This document shows positions 1-7,930 of a stretch of 64,000 nt of DNA, piece by piece. The position numbers and the translations under genes were made by a program. Source of the stretch: Marinobacter santoriniensis NKSG1 (GTDB lineage Bacteria; Pseudomonadota; Gammaproteobacteria; Pseudomonadales; Oleiphilaceae); assembly GCF_000347775.1 (NCBI RefSeq), contig NZ_APAT01000016.1, forward strand, positions 1-64,000. Reading direction: 5' to 3'. Every line of letters starts with the position of its first letter. Position 1 is the first letter of the stretch. The notes under the pieces were generated by a model. That model was not told the DNA's origin. It did no database searches and saw only the letters and a list, made by a program, of their open reading frames with translations.

Positions 1-24
1 GGGGGAGCCATAGACAGCCCCCCC
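1..24. other. Inverted repeat at the window edge
   Basis: A G-rich arm and a C-rich arm (GGGGG ... CCCCC) surround a short AT-containing loop, next to a run of A on the plus strand. It lies just downstream of the stop of wrbA. On the wrbA (minus) strand the T-run precedes the hairpin rather than following it, so it is not a classical terminator as far as can be seen. The sequence needed to decide is outside the window. Confidence 0.3.
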
Positions 25-54
25 AAAAAATGCTCAACGCTTTCCTGACATCCT

Positions 55-654
55 TCAGTTGTGCAATTTCGAGGCGATGCTTGCAACGTGTTTGCCCTGG
101 AAGCGCGCTATCGTCAACTCTTTCCCGTTGGGCTGACGCGAGCCGTCGCCGCCAGCAATGGTTGAGGCACCGTACGGCGTGCCCCCGCTGACTTCGGAAA
201 TGTCGAAAAACTCCGGAATACCATAGCCGAGCGGAACCAGGACCATGCCGTGGTGTGCCAGCGTGGTCCAGAACGAGCTAATGGTATGTTCCTGGCCACC
301 ACCGGTACCGGTGGACGTAAAGACGCTCGCCACCTTGCCGTGCAGCTTTCCTTCGCCCCAGAGTCCGCCGGTCTGATCCAGAAAATTACGCATCTGACCG
401 GACATGTTGCCAAAGCGGGTCGGCGTACCGAAGATGATCGCGTCATAGTCGGCCAGTTCCTGAGGCGACGCTACCGGAGCGGCCTGATCTGTCTTGCCTC
501 CGGCATTGCGGAACGCCTCGTCGGACATGGTTTCGGGCACACGCTTGATCACGACCTCGGTCCCATCGACGCTGGATGCGCCCTCCGCGACCGTTTTTGC
601 CATGGTTTCAATGTGACCGTACATGGAGTGATACAAAACGAGCACTTTCGCCAT
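55..654 (-). CDS. wrbA: NAD(P)H:quinone oxidoreductase WrbA
   Basis: This 199-residue flavodoxin-like protein matches the length and motifs of WrbA, a cytosolic FMN enzyme that reduces quinones by two electrons and so avoids semiquinone radicals. The N-terminus begins [19 protein letters not shown], the phosphate-binding loop for FMN. Further on are [20 protein letters not shown] and [11 protein letters not shown], both diagnostic of WrbA rather than of ordinary flavodoxins. The start at 654 has a strong ribosome binding site (AGGAGG) about 8 bases upstream. The gene is transcribed away from the hemolysin-III gene and appears monocistronic within the window. Confidence in the family is very high; the physiological electron acceptor cannot be read from sequence. 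Confidence 0.95.
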   Translation of the reverse strand: MAKVLVLYHSMYGHIETMAKTVAEGASSVDGTEVVIKRVPETMSDEAFRNAGGKTDQAAPVASPQELADYDAIIFGTPTRFGNMSGQMRNFLDQTGGLWGEGKLHGKVASVFTSTGTGGGQEHTISSFWTTLAHHGMVLVPLGYGIPEFFDISEVSGGTPYGASTIAGGDGSRQPNGKELTIARFQGKHVASIASKLHN

Positions 655-784
655 TGCGACAACCTCCTGTGTTCACGATTTACCAGAAGGGTAACGATCG
701 CCGACGAGCCATGAAACCGGAAGATTTCCGCCGGGTTCATCAGATTTTCTGATCGTCATCACAAGATGTTCATCCTGCGCCATT

Positions 785-800
785 GCGTACACGTGTACGC
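785..800. promoter_or_regulatory. FabR-type operator palindrome
   Basis: GCGTACACGTGTACGC is a perfect 16-base palindrome. It agrees with the FabR (YijC) site known from E. coli, AGCGTACA-NN-TGTACGCT, at all but the outermost left base. In E. coli such sites precede fabA, fabB and yqfA, and yqfA is the homologue of the gene that starts just downstream here. The palindrome lies where the promoter of that gene should be, which suits repression. The site is seen directly; FabR binding is inferred. Confidence 0.7.
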
Positions 801-841
801 TGAAGTACCTTAGACCTATGGATAATATGGAAACCGCTTCA

Positions 842-1507
842 ATGACCCGAACCACCCCCACCGTCGAATCGATCCATTACCGCGTCGAGGAATGGCTCAA
901 TAGCGCTACCCATGGCATCGGCGCCCTGCTCAGTGTGATCGGTACGGTGGCATTGATTGTCGCAGCCAGCCATTCCGGGGATGTCTGGAAGATTGTCAGT
1001 TTCAGCATTTTCGGTGCCTCACTGATTTTGCTTTACCTGGCATCCGCGCTCTACCACGGGGCTCGCCGACCGGAACTCAAGCGCGTTTTCAAGACCCTGG
1101 ATCACTGCGCCATCTTCCTGCTGATTGCAGGCACCTACACGCCGTTCCTTCTGGTCAACATGCGGGGAACGGTAGGCTGGACCCTGTTCGCCATCATCTG
1201 GTCGCTGGCCCTGACCGGGGTGGTTCTGAAAGTGATCTTCAAAAACCGCTACAAGTTGGCCCGGGTAGGCATCTATATCGCCATGGGCTGGCTGATCACC
1301 TTTGCCTCCTCCGACCTGGTGGCCAACCTCAGCGAAACCGCCCTCACCCTGACGATTGCCGGAGGCATCGTGTATACCGCCGGCGTCGCCTTTTACCTCG
1401 CCGACCGCATTCCTTACATGCACGCGATCTGGCACCTGTTCGTGATCGGAGGAAGTGCCTGCCACTTCAGCGCCATCTACTACGGCGTACTGCCGCACGT
1501 GACCTGA
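842..1507 (+). CDS. trhA: Hemolysin III family membrane protein (TrhA/YqfA type)
   Basis: An integral inner-membrane protein of 221 residues with about seven hydrophobic segments, belonging to the HlyIII/PAQR family (YqfA in E. coli). Family hallmarks are the N-terminal EEWLNSATHGIGALLS, then ALYHGARRPELKRVFKTLDHCAIFL and near the end HAIWHLFVIGGSACHF; the conserved His and Asp residues form a metal site in the fold. Members are linked to membrane-lipid homeostasis, especially unsaturated fatty acid content, but the chemistry is not firmly established. In-frame ATGs also occur at 818 and 827. I prefer 842 because the promoter and FabR-type palindrome at 785-800 would place the transcript start close to 818. 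It converges with the Yip1-like gene with no gap. Confidence 0.85.
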   Translation: MTRTTPTVESIHYRVEEWLNSATHGIGALLSVIGTVALIVAASHSGDVWKIVSFSIFGASLILLYLASALYHGARRPELKRVFKTLDHCAIFLLIAGTYTPFLLVNMRGTVGWTLFAIIWSLALTGVVLKVIFKNRYKLARVGIYIAMGWLITFASSDLVANLSETALTLTIAGGIVYTAGVAFYLADRIPYMHAIWHLFVIGGSACHFSAIYYGVLPHVT

Positions 1508-2071
1508 TCAGAACGCCCAGACCATTGCCATCAGGATGCCCCACGCCAGCAGGGAAGCGGCCATAACCGTGTAAGTCGCCGACATGGCCTCGACATCATG
1601 GGCCGATCGCCGGCCCAGAGAGCGAACCCCCTGGTACACCAACGCACACGAAAGAAACATCCCGGCAAAAACCGCGACCACACTGACCGCCAGAACCGGC
1701 ACCAGCAGGGCCAGGGACGCCAGCCACAGCGGCAACGGAGCAATTGCGGCAAGCGTATAGGCGTCCCGGTATTCCACGGACATCTTGTGTGCTTCGAGGA
1801 CGGCGTGGATCAACCAGCCCATGACAAAGAACGTCAACAATTCCGCAAGGAACAGAATCGTGGTGATGAAGCGCCATTCCTTGTCGCCAAAGCCCGTCAG
1901 GAAGCTGTCGCCGTAGTGCGTCCCCGCGTAATAGAGCAGGACCGGCGGGAGAAAGGACATGGGCACAACCACCACCCAGGCCAGAAAGGGGATGGACAGG
2001 TCCATTCGCTGCAATTCGGCCCAGGCACCGTCCCCGGAAAAGGGCAACCGAAGCATCTGCATGATTGTCAT
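1508..2071 (-). CDS. Yip1-family multi-spanning membrane protein
   Basis: A 187-residue protein with about five hydrophobic helices, of the Yip1 domain type found in many proteobacterial proteins of unknown role. The N-terminal part (MQMLRLPFSGDGAWAELQRM) is the usual short cytoplasmic lead of this family, followed by membrane segments around residues 27-48, 68-88, 104-130 and 160-187. The start at 2071 has AGGTGAG a few bases upstream. It is divergent from the marR gene, with a perfect inverted repeat between the two starts. It probably affects membrane organisation or transport, but no function can be assigned from sequence. Confidence 0.7.
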   Translation of the reverse strand: MTIMQMLRLPFSGDGAWAELQRMDLSIPFLAWVVVVPMSFLPPVLLYYAGTHYGDSFLTGFGDKEWRFITTILFLAELLTFFVMGWLIHAVLEAHKMSVEYRDAYTLAAIAPLPLWLASLALLVPVLAVSVVAVFAGMFLSCALVYQGVRSLGRRSAHDVEAMSATYTVMAASLLAWGILMAMVWAF

Positions 2072-2083
2072 AGCTCACCTTTT

Positions 2084-2100
2084 ATATCACGTTATGATAT
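2084..2100. promoter_or_regulatory. Candidate MarR operator between divergent genes
   Basis: ATATCA-CGTTA-TGATAT is a perfect 6+6 inverted repeat with a 5-base spacer, set in AT-rich DNA between the Yip1-like gene (minus) and the marR gene (plus). MarR dimers typically bind palindromes of 16 to 20 bases in their own promoter regions. The position suggests autoregulation and possibly control of the divergent gene. Binding is inferred from location and symmetry only. Confidence 0.5.
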
Positions 2101-2145
2101 TTTATATTATGTAGCCTCTTAACCACTCACGGTCAAGCTCACGAC

Positions 2146-2586
2146 ATGGCACCAGACACACACGACCATCAGGACACCGACCTGACCAAGGCAGACTTCG
2201 AACGCCTCTCCCACTTTCGCCACCGGCTTCGCGTTTTTCTGCGCCACAGTGAAAACATCTGCCGAAAACACGGGCTGACGGCACTCCAGTATCAGTTGCT
2301 GCTTCATTTAAAGGGATTCGAGCAGCGAGAGTGGGCAACAGTCAGCGAGCTGTCGGACAAGCTACAGGCCAAACACCATGGGACCGTGGCGCTGATCGAC
2401 CGGTGCGTCGAGGCAGAGCTTGTTGAGCGCCGCCCCTCTGCTACGGACGGCCGGCGCATCGAAGTGCACCTTCTGCCCCGGGGCGCGGAATTGACCGAAA
2501 CGATTGCCCGTGAACATCAGCCGGAACTGGCCTACCTTCAGGATGAGTTCCGATTGCCCGGATGGCCGACCGGCGAGGATAGCTAG
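2146..2586 (+). CDS. MarR-family transcriptional regulator
   Basis: A 146-residue winged-helix regulator. The helix-turn-helix and wing can be followed through LTALQYQLLLHLKGF, ATVSELSDKLQAKHHGTVAL and the wing ERRPSATDGRRIEVHLLPRG, which carries the conserved D-x-R wing motif; N- and C-terminal helices would form the dimer interface. It starts 45 bases after an inverted repeat (2084-2100) that may be its operator. The stop is followed after 6 bases by the nnrS start, so the two are probably one operon. This suggests that the regulator senses something connected with NO or anaerobic respiration. The ligand is unknown. No clear ribosome binding site precedes the chosen ATG. Confidence 0.85.
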   Translation: MAPDTHDHQDTDLTKADFERLSHFRHRLRVFLRHSENICRKHGLTALQYQLLLHLKGFEQREWATVSELSDKLQAKHHGTVALIDRCVEAELVERRPSATDGRRIEVHLLPRGAELTETIAREHQPELAYLQDEFRLPGWPTGEDS

Positions 2587-2592
2587 ACAGCC

Positions 2593-3738
2593 ATGACAGG
2601 ATCATCCGCGCGTCGGCCCATCTTTGCCTTCTGGTTTTTCTTCCCCGCTGCCGCGACCTGGGCGGCATTGGCGGTCCCGCTGGCCTTGCTCGGACCTTTA
2701 GCCGGACAGGGATGGGCACCTGGCCTGATCGGCGCGGGCCACGGTCACGAAATGATTTTCGGATTCGCGCTCGCGGTGATTGCCGGGTACACCCTCGGCC
2801 CACAACCCGCTTCCGTCCTCCTGTTTCTTGGCGGTGTATGGCTGCTTGCCCGATCAGCCTGGCTGATTGCACCGGCAAGTCCTGTTGCCCAGATTCTGAG
2901 CCCCGCTTTCGCGCTGTTTCTTGCGCGCTACGCCGTCCCTCGCTTCAGCGCGGCCAAGAAATGGCGCAATCGGATAGCCGGCCCATTGATCCTGTTGCTG
3001 TGCCTGCTACCCATCGGTTTCTGGCTCACAGGCAGCAATACCGTGGTCAATCACCGGGGGCCCGATACCCACCAGTTGATGCAGGCCGGTGTCCTGGGGC
3101 TGCTCCTGCTGATGACCTTCATGGGAGGCAGGATTATCGCGCCCGCCGTTGCCGGAACCCTGGAGAAAAAAGGGATTGCGTTGACGGCCCGAGTCCAACC
3201 ACGGATCGAAGGTTCGCTCCTGGTGCTCCTGTCCGTAGCCGTCCTGCTCAGTCTGGGCGATGTTCTTCCAGAACTGGTGGCAGCCTGCCTGATGGCCTCC
3301 GCGGCACTGATTATCATTCGGCTGGCCCGATGGCGCTTGTGGCGGTGCCCGGAGCGACCAGACCTGCTGATGCTCGGCCTCGGCTATAGCTGGCTGGCGG
3401 TCGGAAGCGGCTGTCTGGGGGCGGCATTGGCGATGGGCAAGGCACCTGTCCCGGCCTTGCACCTGATTACCATTGGCGGCCTGGGCACCCTGTCGACGGG
3501 GGTCATGCTTCGCCTGACCTGGCAGAGGGCCCATCGAAGACCGCCCCCACCCTGGCAGGTGCTGGGGATTGCCGGCCTGATCGGTGGTGCGGCGGTTTGC
3601 CGTTTTCTCGCTGGTTCCCAGCCGTTCAATGCCCCACCCCTGCTCTGGTCGTCAGCGATGCTCTGGTCGGTCGCCTTCGCAGGTGTTGCCATCCAGACCG
3701 TTTGCCTCATCCGACCGGCCCATTTGCGCCGGAAATGA
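2593..3738 (+). CDS. nnrS: NnrS-family haem-copper membrane protein
   Basis: A 381-residue protein with about twelve hydrophobic segments. It carries the NnrS hallmarks: FAFWFFFPAAATWAALAVPL at the N-terminus, GAGHGHEMIFGFALAVIAGYTL (the histidines that bind haem/copper), and LHLITIGGLGTLSTGVMLRL in the C-terminal half. NnrS relieves toxicity of nitric oxide under low oxygen in several proteobacteria, probably by preventing formation of dinitrosyl-iron complexes; it has no known enzymatic turnover. The gene is co-directional with marR, 6 bases apart, and precedes the first narK. A second, different NnrS is at 10505-11689. Confidence 0.85.
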   Translation: MTGSSARRPIFAFWFFFPAAATWAALAVPLALLGPLAGQGWAPGLIGAGHGHEMIFGFALAVIAGYTLGPQPASVLLFLGGVWLLARSAWLIAPASPVAQILSPAFALFLARYAVPRFSAAKKWRNRIAGPLILLLCLLPIGFWLTGSNTVVNHRGPDTHQLMQAGVLGLLLLMTFMGGRIIAPAVAGTLEKKGIALTARVQPRIEGSLLVLLSVAVLLSLGDVLPELVAACLMASAALIIIRLARWRLWRCPERPDLLMLGLGYSWLAVGSGCLGAALAMGKAPVPALHLITIGGLGTLSTGVMLRLTWQRAHRRPPPPWQVLGIAGLIGGAAVCRFLAGSQPFNAPPLLWSSAMLWSVAFAGVAIQTVCLIRPAHLRRK

Positions 3739-3886
3739 GTGGCTACCTCCACTGCGCCAGCAGCCTCACGGCCTACCACCTTGGAAATATCCCACCTGCA
3801 TCCTGCTGTTTTAAAAGAACTTTAAAGGCCATTTTTAGTCCTTCTCCGGCGCTGGTCATGGGGGATAAATGCCCGACCTGAATTCC

Positions 3887-3900
3887 TTGATTTTTCTCAA
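3887..3900. promoter_or_regulatory. FNR/Anr box upstream of narK
   Basis: TTGATTTTTCTCAA matches the FNR/Anr consensus TTGAT-N4-ATCAA in nine of ten specified bases. A hexamer CACAAT at 3924-3929 lies where the -10 element of a class II promoter would be expected (box centred near -41.5). This puts the transcript start around 3936 and indicates that narK is induced when oxygen is low. Confidence 0.65.
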
Positions 3901-3993
3901 GTGGGGCCGGCCCCTCCGGTTTGCACAATGTCTGCAACGACCAAAAGCCACGAGCACCGTGGCAGCGGATTCGCAAACCAAGGAGCAGACATC

Positions 3994-5625
3994 ATGGCCA
4001 GAACCGCCGCAGACGCCGGTCCCCTGGGCGTCAAAGACAAGACCAACGCAGACATCGAACACTGGGATGTCGAGAACGAGGACTTCTGGGAACGGGAGGG
4101 CAAACGGGTTGCCACCCGAAACCTCTGGATTTCCATTCCCAGCCTGCTGATCGGCTTTGCCGTTTGGCTGATGTGGGGAATGATCACCACCCAGATGAAA
4201 AACCTGGGCTTTCCCTTCTCGGTGGACCAACTCTTTACCCTGAGTGCCATCGCCGGGCTTTCCGGCGCGACACTCCGGATTCCCGCGTCGTTCATGATCA
4301 AGATTGCCGGTGGACGGAATACTGTGTTCCTCACCACGGCGCTGTTGATGATTCCCGCCCTTGGAACCGGCATAGCGCTGATGAATCCGGGAACACCCTT
4401 TATTGTTTTCCAGGCACTGGCGCTGCTCTCCGGCATCGGTGGCGGTAACTTCGCCTGCTCCATGAGCAACATCAGTGCCTTCTACCCCAAGAGCAAACAG
4501 GGCTATGGGCTGGGCATGAATGCGGGCCTCGGCAATTTCGGCGTCACCACCATGCAGGTGCTGATTCCGCTGGTGATGACCGTCGGCCTGTTCGGTGCAC
4601 TCGCCGGGGATCCCATGCAATTGCAAAGCCCCAGCGGTACCTTGATCGGCAGGATTGAAGCGGGCACTGACACCTGGATCCAGAATGCTGGCTTCATCTG
4701 GCTGGTCTTTCTGATCCCACTGGCCTTCGCCGGCTGGTACGGAATGAACAACCTGAAAGTCGTGACCCCCAATCCCGGCAGCCCGCTTTCCGCGTTCGGC
4801 AAGATTCTGGGCCTCTATGGTGTGGGCATGCTTACGTCTGTCGTGGGTGTCTGGGCACTGGGCCTGCTGAACATGTGGGTGGCGCTACCGCTGACCATCG
4901 TTCTGACCGTTGTCCTTCTTCGACTCATCCCGGGCGATATCAAACCCAACATCCGGAACCAGTTTGCGATTTTCAACAACAAGCACACCTGGTCCATGAC
5001 CATCCTCTACATCCTGACATTCGGATCCTTCATCGGTTTCTCGGCAGCGCTGCCGCTGTCCATCAGCGTTATTTTCGGCAACATGATGCAGGCAGGCGCA
5101 GACGGGACTCTGGTCCGCGTTGTTAATCCGGATGCGCCCAGCGCCCTCACCTGGGCCTGGATGGGTCCCTTTGTAGGCGCACTGATACGCCCCGTCGGCG
5201 GCTGGATTTCTGACCGAATGGGCGGCTCCATCGTGACCCAGATCATCTCCGTGATCATGGTGGTCGCCTCAGTGGCAACCGGCTATGTGATGATGTTGGC
5301 CTACAACTCTACCGATCCGAACACCTACTTCCCGCTGTTTCTGATCCTGTTCATTGTGATGTTCGCCGCCAGCGGTATCGGCAACGGCTCCACCTTCCGC
5401 AGCATCGGCTTCATCTTCAATCAGCAGCAGAAAGGTCCGGTGCTGGGGTGGACCTCCGCCGTGGCCGCCTATGGTGCCTTTATCGCACCAAGGGTGATGG
5501 GCGAGCAGATCCAGGCAGGAACACCGGAACTGGCCATGTACGGTTTTGCCGTCTTCTACGCGGCCTGCCTGTTCGTGAACTGGTGGTTCTACCTGCGCAA
5601 GAACGCCTACATCAAAAACCCCTGA
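3994..5625 (+). CDS. narK: MFS nitrate/nitrite transporter, NarK type
   Basis: A 543-residue inner-membrane carrier of the nitrate-nitrite porter family, with about twelve membrane segments. The nitrate signature is clear: GIGGGNFACSMSNISAFYPK followed by GYGLGMNAGLGNFGV, with a second signature-like stretch near the C-terminus (GIGNGSTFRSIGFIF). Compared with E. coli NarK (463 residues) it is longer, with a hydrophilic N-terminal extension of about 40 residues (WDVENEDFWEREGK) and longer central loops. Possible starts exist at 3901 and 3928. I chose 3994 because AAGGAG lies 8 bases upstream and the FNR-type promoter implies a transcript beginning near 3936. A strong terminator follows. It should import nitrate or exchange it for nitrite; which one is not decidable here. 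Confidence 0.88.
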   Translation: MARTAADAGPLGVKDKTNADIEHWDVENEDFWEREGKRVATRNLWISIPSLLIGFAVWLMWGMITTQMKNLGFPFSVDQLFTLSAIAGLSGATLRIPASFMIKIAGGRNTVFLTTALLMIPALGTGIALMNPGTPFIVFQALALLSGIGGGNFACSMSNISAFYPKSKQGYGLGMNAGLGNFGVTTMQVLIPLVMTVGLFGALAGDPMQLQSPSGTLIGRIEAGTDTWIQNAGFIWLVFLIPLAFAGWYGMNNLKVVTPNPGSPLSAFGKILGLYGVGMLTSVVGVWALGLLNMWVALPLTIVLTVVLLRLIPGDIKPNIRNQFAIFNNKHTWSMTILYILTFGSFIGFSAALPLSISVIFGNMMQAGADGTLVRVVNPDAPSALTWAWMGPFVGALIRPVGGWISDRMGGSIVTQIISVIMVVASVATGYVMMLAYNSTDPNTYFPLFLILFIVMFAASGIGNGSTFRSIGFIFNQQQKGPVLGWTSAVAAYGAFIAPRVMGEQIQAGTPELAMYGFAVFYAACLFVNWWFYLRKNAYIKNP

Positions 5626-5644
5626 TTCCTGCTCTTTTTCCTGC

Positions 5645-5676
5645 AACCGGTTTCGGCAACGAAACCGGTTTTTTTG
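5645..5676 (+). terminator. Rho-independent terminator of narK
   Basis: A perfect 11-base stem (AACCGGTTTCG paired with CGAAACCGGTT) closes a GCAA tetraloop and runs into a string of seven T. It starts 20 bases after the narK stop. Confidence 0.92.
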
Positions 5677-5715
5677 TGCCCTTAGAATATCCCGCCGGCA
5701 CCATTCCTTGCGTTT

Positions 5716-6306
5716 GTGCCCACCGCCACAGAAATACCCGTCGACCTGTTCGATGCCCAGAAGATCCTGGCCACCTCCGTACCAGAGGACTCGGGAAAAG
5801 CGCGCCAGGACATCCGCAAAGCGGCCGAACAACGGGTGACCGATGCCGTGCTGTCTGTCGAGTTGCAGTTGACCAAGCTGGTACTGGCGGGCGCCCGCCA
5901 TATCGTGGTTGGTAACGCCCCGGATATTGCACTGGCACCGGCAACAGATCAGCTGACCGGTTACCTGAGCGCTTCAGCGGATGACCATCAGGAAGCCAAA
6001 CGGGCCAGCAAGTTCTACAAGTATTCTTCTCGCCTTGCGGCGCAATTCAACGAGGAGCTGGCTGCGGCGATTGCCCGGGTTGAAACGGCTGCGGACCTCG
6101 ACATTGCCGAGTGGGATCTGGCTGACTTCCTGTCGAACCAGATTGAGGATGCCGACGTCCTTGGGTATACCAATACCGAGGATGCCTGCACCGACAGTGG
6201 CGCATTGCCGGATTGCGAAGGCTTTGTCTTCTTTGACGGTGTGCATCCGACAACCGTGGTTCACCAGCGTGCTGGCCAGAATATCCTGCAACTGCTCGCT
6301 CAATAA
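5716..6306 (+). pseudogene. C-terminal remnant of an SGNH/GDSL hydrolase
   Basis: This 196-codon frame, opening with GTG, reads as the C-terminal two thirds of a secreted SGNH/GDSL-type esterase. The end carries the block V motif FFDGVHPTTVVHQRAGQNIL with the catalytic Asp and His, and the acidic segment before it (DTEDACTDSGALPDC-like) resembles the loop of thermolabile-haemolysin-like lipases. The N-terminal block with the nucleophilic GDSL serine, the Gly/Asn oxyanion blocks and any signal peptide are missing. Only 90 bases separate it from narK, most of them the narK terminator, so there is no room for the lost part. It is most likely a decayed gene whose 5' end was removed by deletion. 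Continued translation as an inactive protein cannot be excluded. Confidence 0.6.
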
Positions 6307-6331
6307 TTCACGAGCACGATCATCTCCGTAC

Positions 6332-6368
6332 AAAAAAGCCCGCAGGCGTTTCCACCTGCGGGCTTTTT
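6332..6368. terminator. Bidirectional terminator
   Basis: GCCCGCAGG pairs perfectly with CCTGCGGGC around an 8-base loop. The stem is flanked by six A on the left and five T on the right, so it can stop transcripts from both sides. It sits between the hydrolase remnant (plus) and the nrtP-type gene (minus). Confidence 0.88.
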
Positions 6369-6383
6369 CTTCGGCGTCAATGC

Positions 6384-7889
6384 TCAGCTGGACGCCGCTG
6401 CGGCCTGCCGTCGGCGCTCTTCCTCCTCGATCTGAAGATCCACTGAGGACACCTGGTACTCATCCGCAAATCCGGACTCCGGCTCTTTCAGCCACATCAT
6501 GCAGAGGACCCAGCTGATGAAGGCACCGGCCGCTATGATCTGGAAGAATTGCGTGGGGGTCACGAAGGTGAGGATGGTCAGGTACACCACCGCGCCGACA
6601 TTGCCGTAGGCCCCCGCCATACCGGAAATCTGTCCGGTGAGCCGGCGCTTGATAGAGGGAATGATGCCGAACGTGGCCCCTTCTGCCCCCTGCACGAAGA
6701 AGGAGGTGAAGACGGTAATGCCGACGGCGACGATCAGCGGCCAGTTGGAATCGAGCAGGCCCATCAGGCCGAACCCGACGGCGATTCCGAACATGTAGCT
6801 GAGCATCACGAAGCGCCGGTTACCCATGCGATCGGAAACCAGTCCGCCCATGGGCCGGGCAATCAGGTTCACAAAGGCGAAGGACGCCGCAATCAGCCCG
6901 GCTGCAGTGGCACTCAGGCTCCAGGTCTCCTCGAAGAACATCGGCAACATGGACACCACTGCCAGCTCCGCGCCGAAATTGGCAAAGTAGGTGCTGTTCA
7001 GCGCGGCAACACTGTTGAACGGGTATTTGTCGTCCTCCGGCACGCCCTGCTTCAGGATGGGCACGTTAACCCGAAGAATCTGGATGATCTGGTAGCACAC
7101 CACGAGGAAGATGGCCCCGTAGGCGACCAGAGCGCCGGTGAAGCCCAGGTATCCCATGTTCTGTATGCGCCAGACGAGAATGGCGAGCACACCTACCAGC
7201 GGGATGGTCCAGAGGATCAGTTTGATCATGTCTGCCCAGGAGCTGACTTCCAGTGCAACCGCCTTGCGGGGCTTGCGGTGAACGGTGCCGGCAGGGCCAT
7301 CGGTGATCGCAAACCAGTAGTAGATACCATAGGCGGCCATGACGATCGCGCTCTGGGCAATTGCCCAGCGCCATCCGTCCTCGCCTCCGTAGAGCTGCAG
7401 TGCGATGGTCGGCAGGGTAATGGCGGCAGCGGCAGAGCCGAAGTTGCCCCAGCCGGCGTAAAAGCCCTCGGCAAAGCCGATGTCCCTTGGCCGGAACCAG
7501 AGTGCAGTCATATGGATTCCAACCACGAAGCTGGCACCAATGGAGCTGAGCACCAGCCGGCTTACGAGCAGCTGAGTCATGGTGTTGCCGAAGGCAAACA
7601 CCAGTGCCGGAATCGACATCAGAATCATCAACAGGGAAAACACACGGCGCGGTCCGAAACGATCCAGGGCCATGCCGACGACAATCCGTGCGGGTATCGT
7701 CAACGCCACGTTACAGATAGCGAACAACTTGAGATCGTCCGCGGTCAGCCAGTCCACGCTTTTGAGCATGCTGGACGCCAGCGGTGCCATGTTGAACCAG
7801 ACATAGAAGGTAATAAAGAACGCGATCCAGGTCAGGTGCAGGGCCTTGATCTCGGCATTCTTGAAGTGGAAAACATCTGCGACTTTCAT
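6384..7889 (-). CDS. MFS nitrate transporter, NrtP/NarK2 type
   Basis: A 501-residue major-facilitator carrier. It has the NrtP-type nitrate signatures: GIHMTALWFRPRDIGFAEGF with FYAGWGNFGSAAAA in the first half, and GAEGATFGIIPSIKRRLTGQ with GMAGAYGNVGAVVYL in the second half. These residues line the anion path in the nitrate porter family. The C-terminus is a hydrophilic tail rich in Glu and Arg (EEEERRRQAAAASS). I chose the ATG at 7889 over an upstream codon because AAGGAGG lies 6 bases before it and the protein then starts MKVADVFHF, as relatives do. It follows the universal stress protein gene by 41 bases, so the two are probably cotranscribed from the region with the FNR-like box at 8484. 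Confidence 0.87.
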   Translation of the reverse strand: MKVADVFHFKNAEIKALHLTWIAFFITFYVWFNMAPLASSMLKSVDWLTADDLKLFAICNVALTIPARIVVGMALDRFGPRRVFSLLMILMSIPALVFAFGNTMTQLLVSRLVLSSIGASFVVGIHMTALWFRPRDIGFAEGFYAGWGNFGSAAAAITLPTIALQLYGGEDGWRWAIAQSAIVMAAYGIYYWFAITDGPAGTVHRKPRKAVALEVSSWADMIKLILWTIPLVGVLAILVWRIQNMGYLGFTGALVAYGAIFLVVCYQIIQILRVNVPILKQGVPEDDKYPFNSVAALNSTYFANFGAELAVVSMLPMFFEETWSLSATAAGLIAASFAFVNLIARPMGGLVSDRMGNRRFVMLSYMFGIAVGFGLMGLLDSNWPLIVAVGITVFTSFFVQGAEGATFGIIPSIKRRLTGQISGMAGAYGNVGAVVYLTILTFVTPTQFFQIIAAGAFISWVLCMMWLKEPESGFADEYQVSSVDLQIEEEERRRQAAAASS

Positions 7890-7930
7890 GTCAGCCTCCT
7901 TGGGCCAGGCAAGCAAAATCCGGGTGCCGT

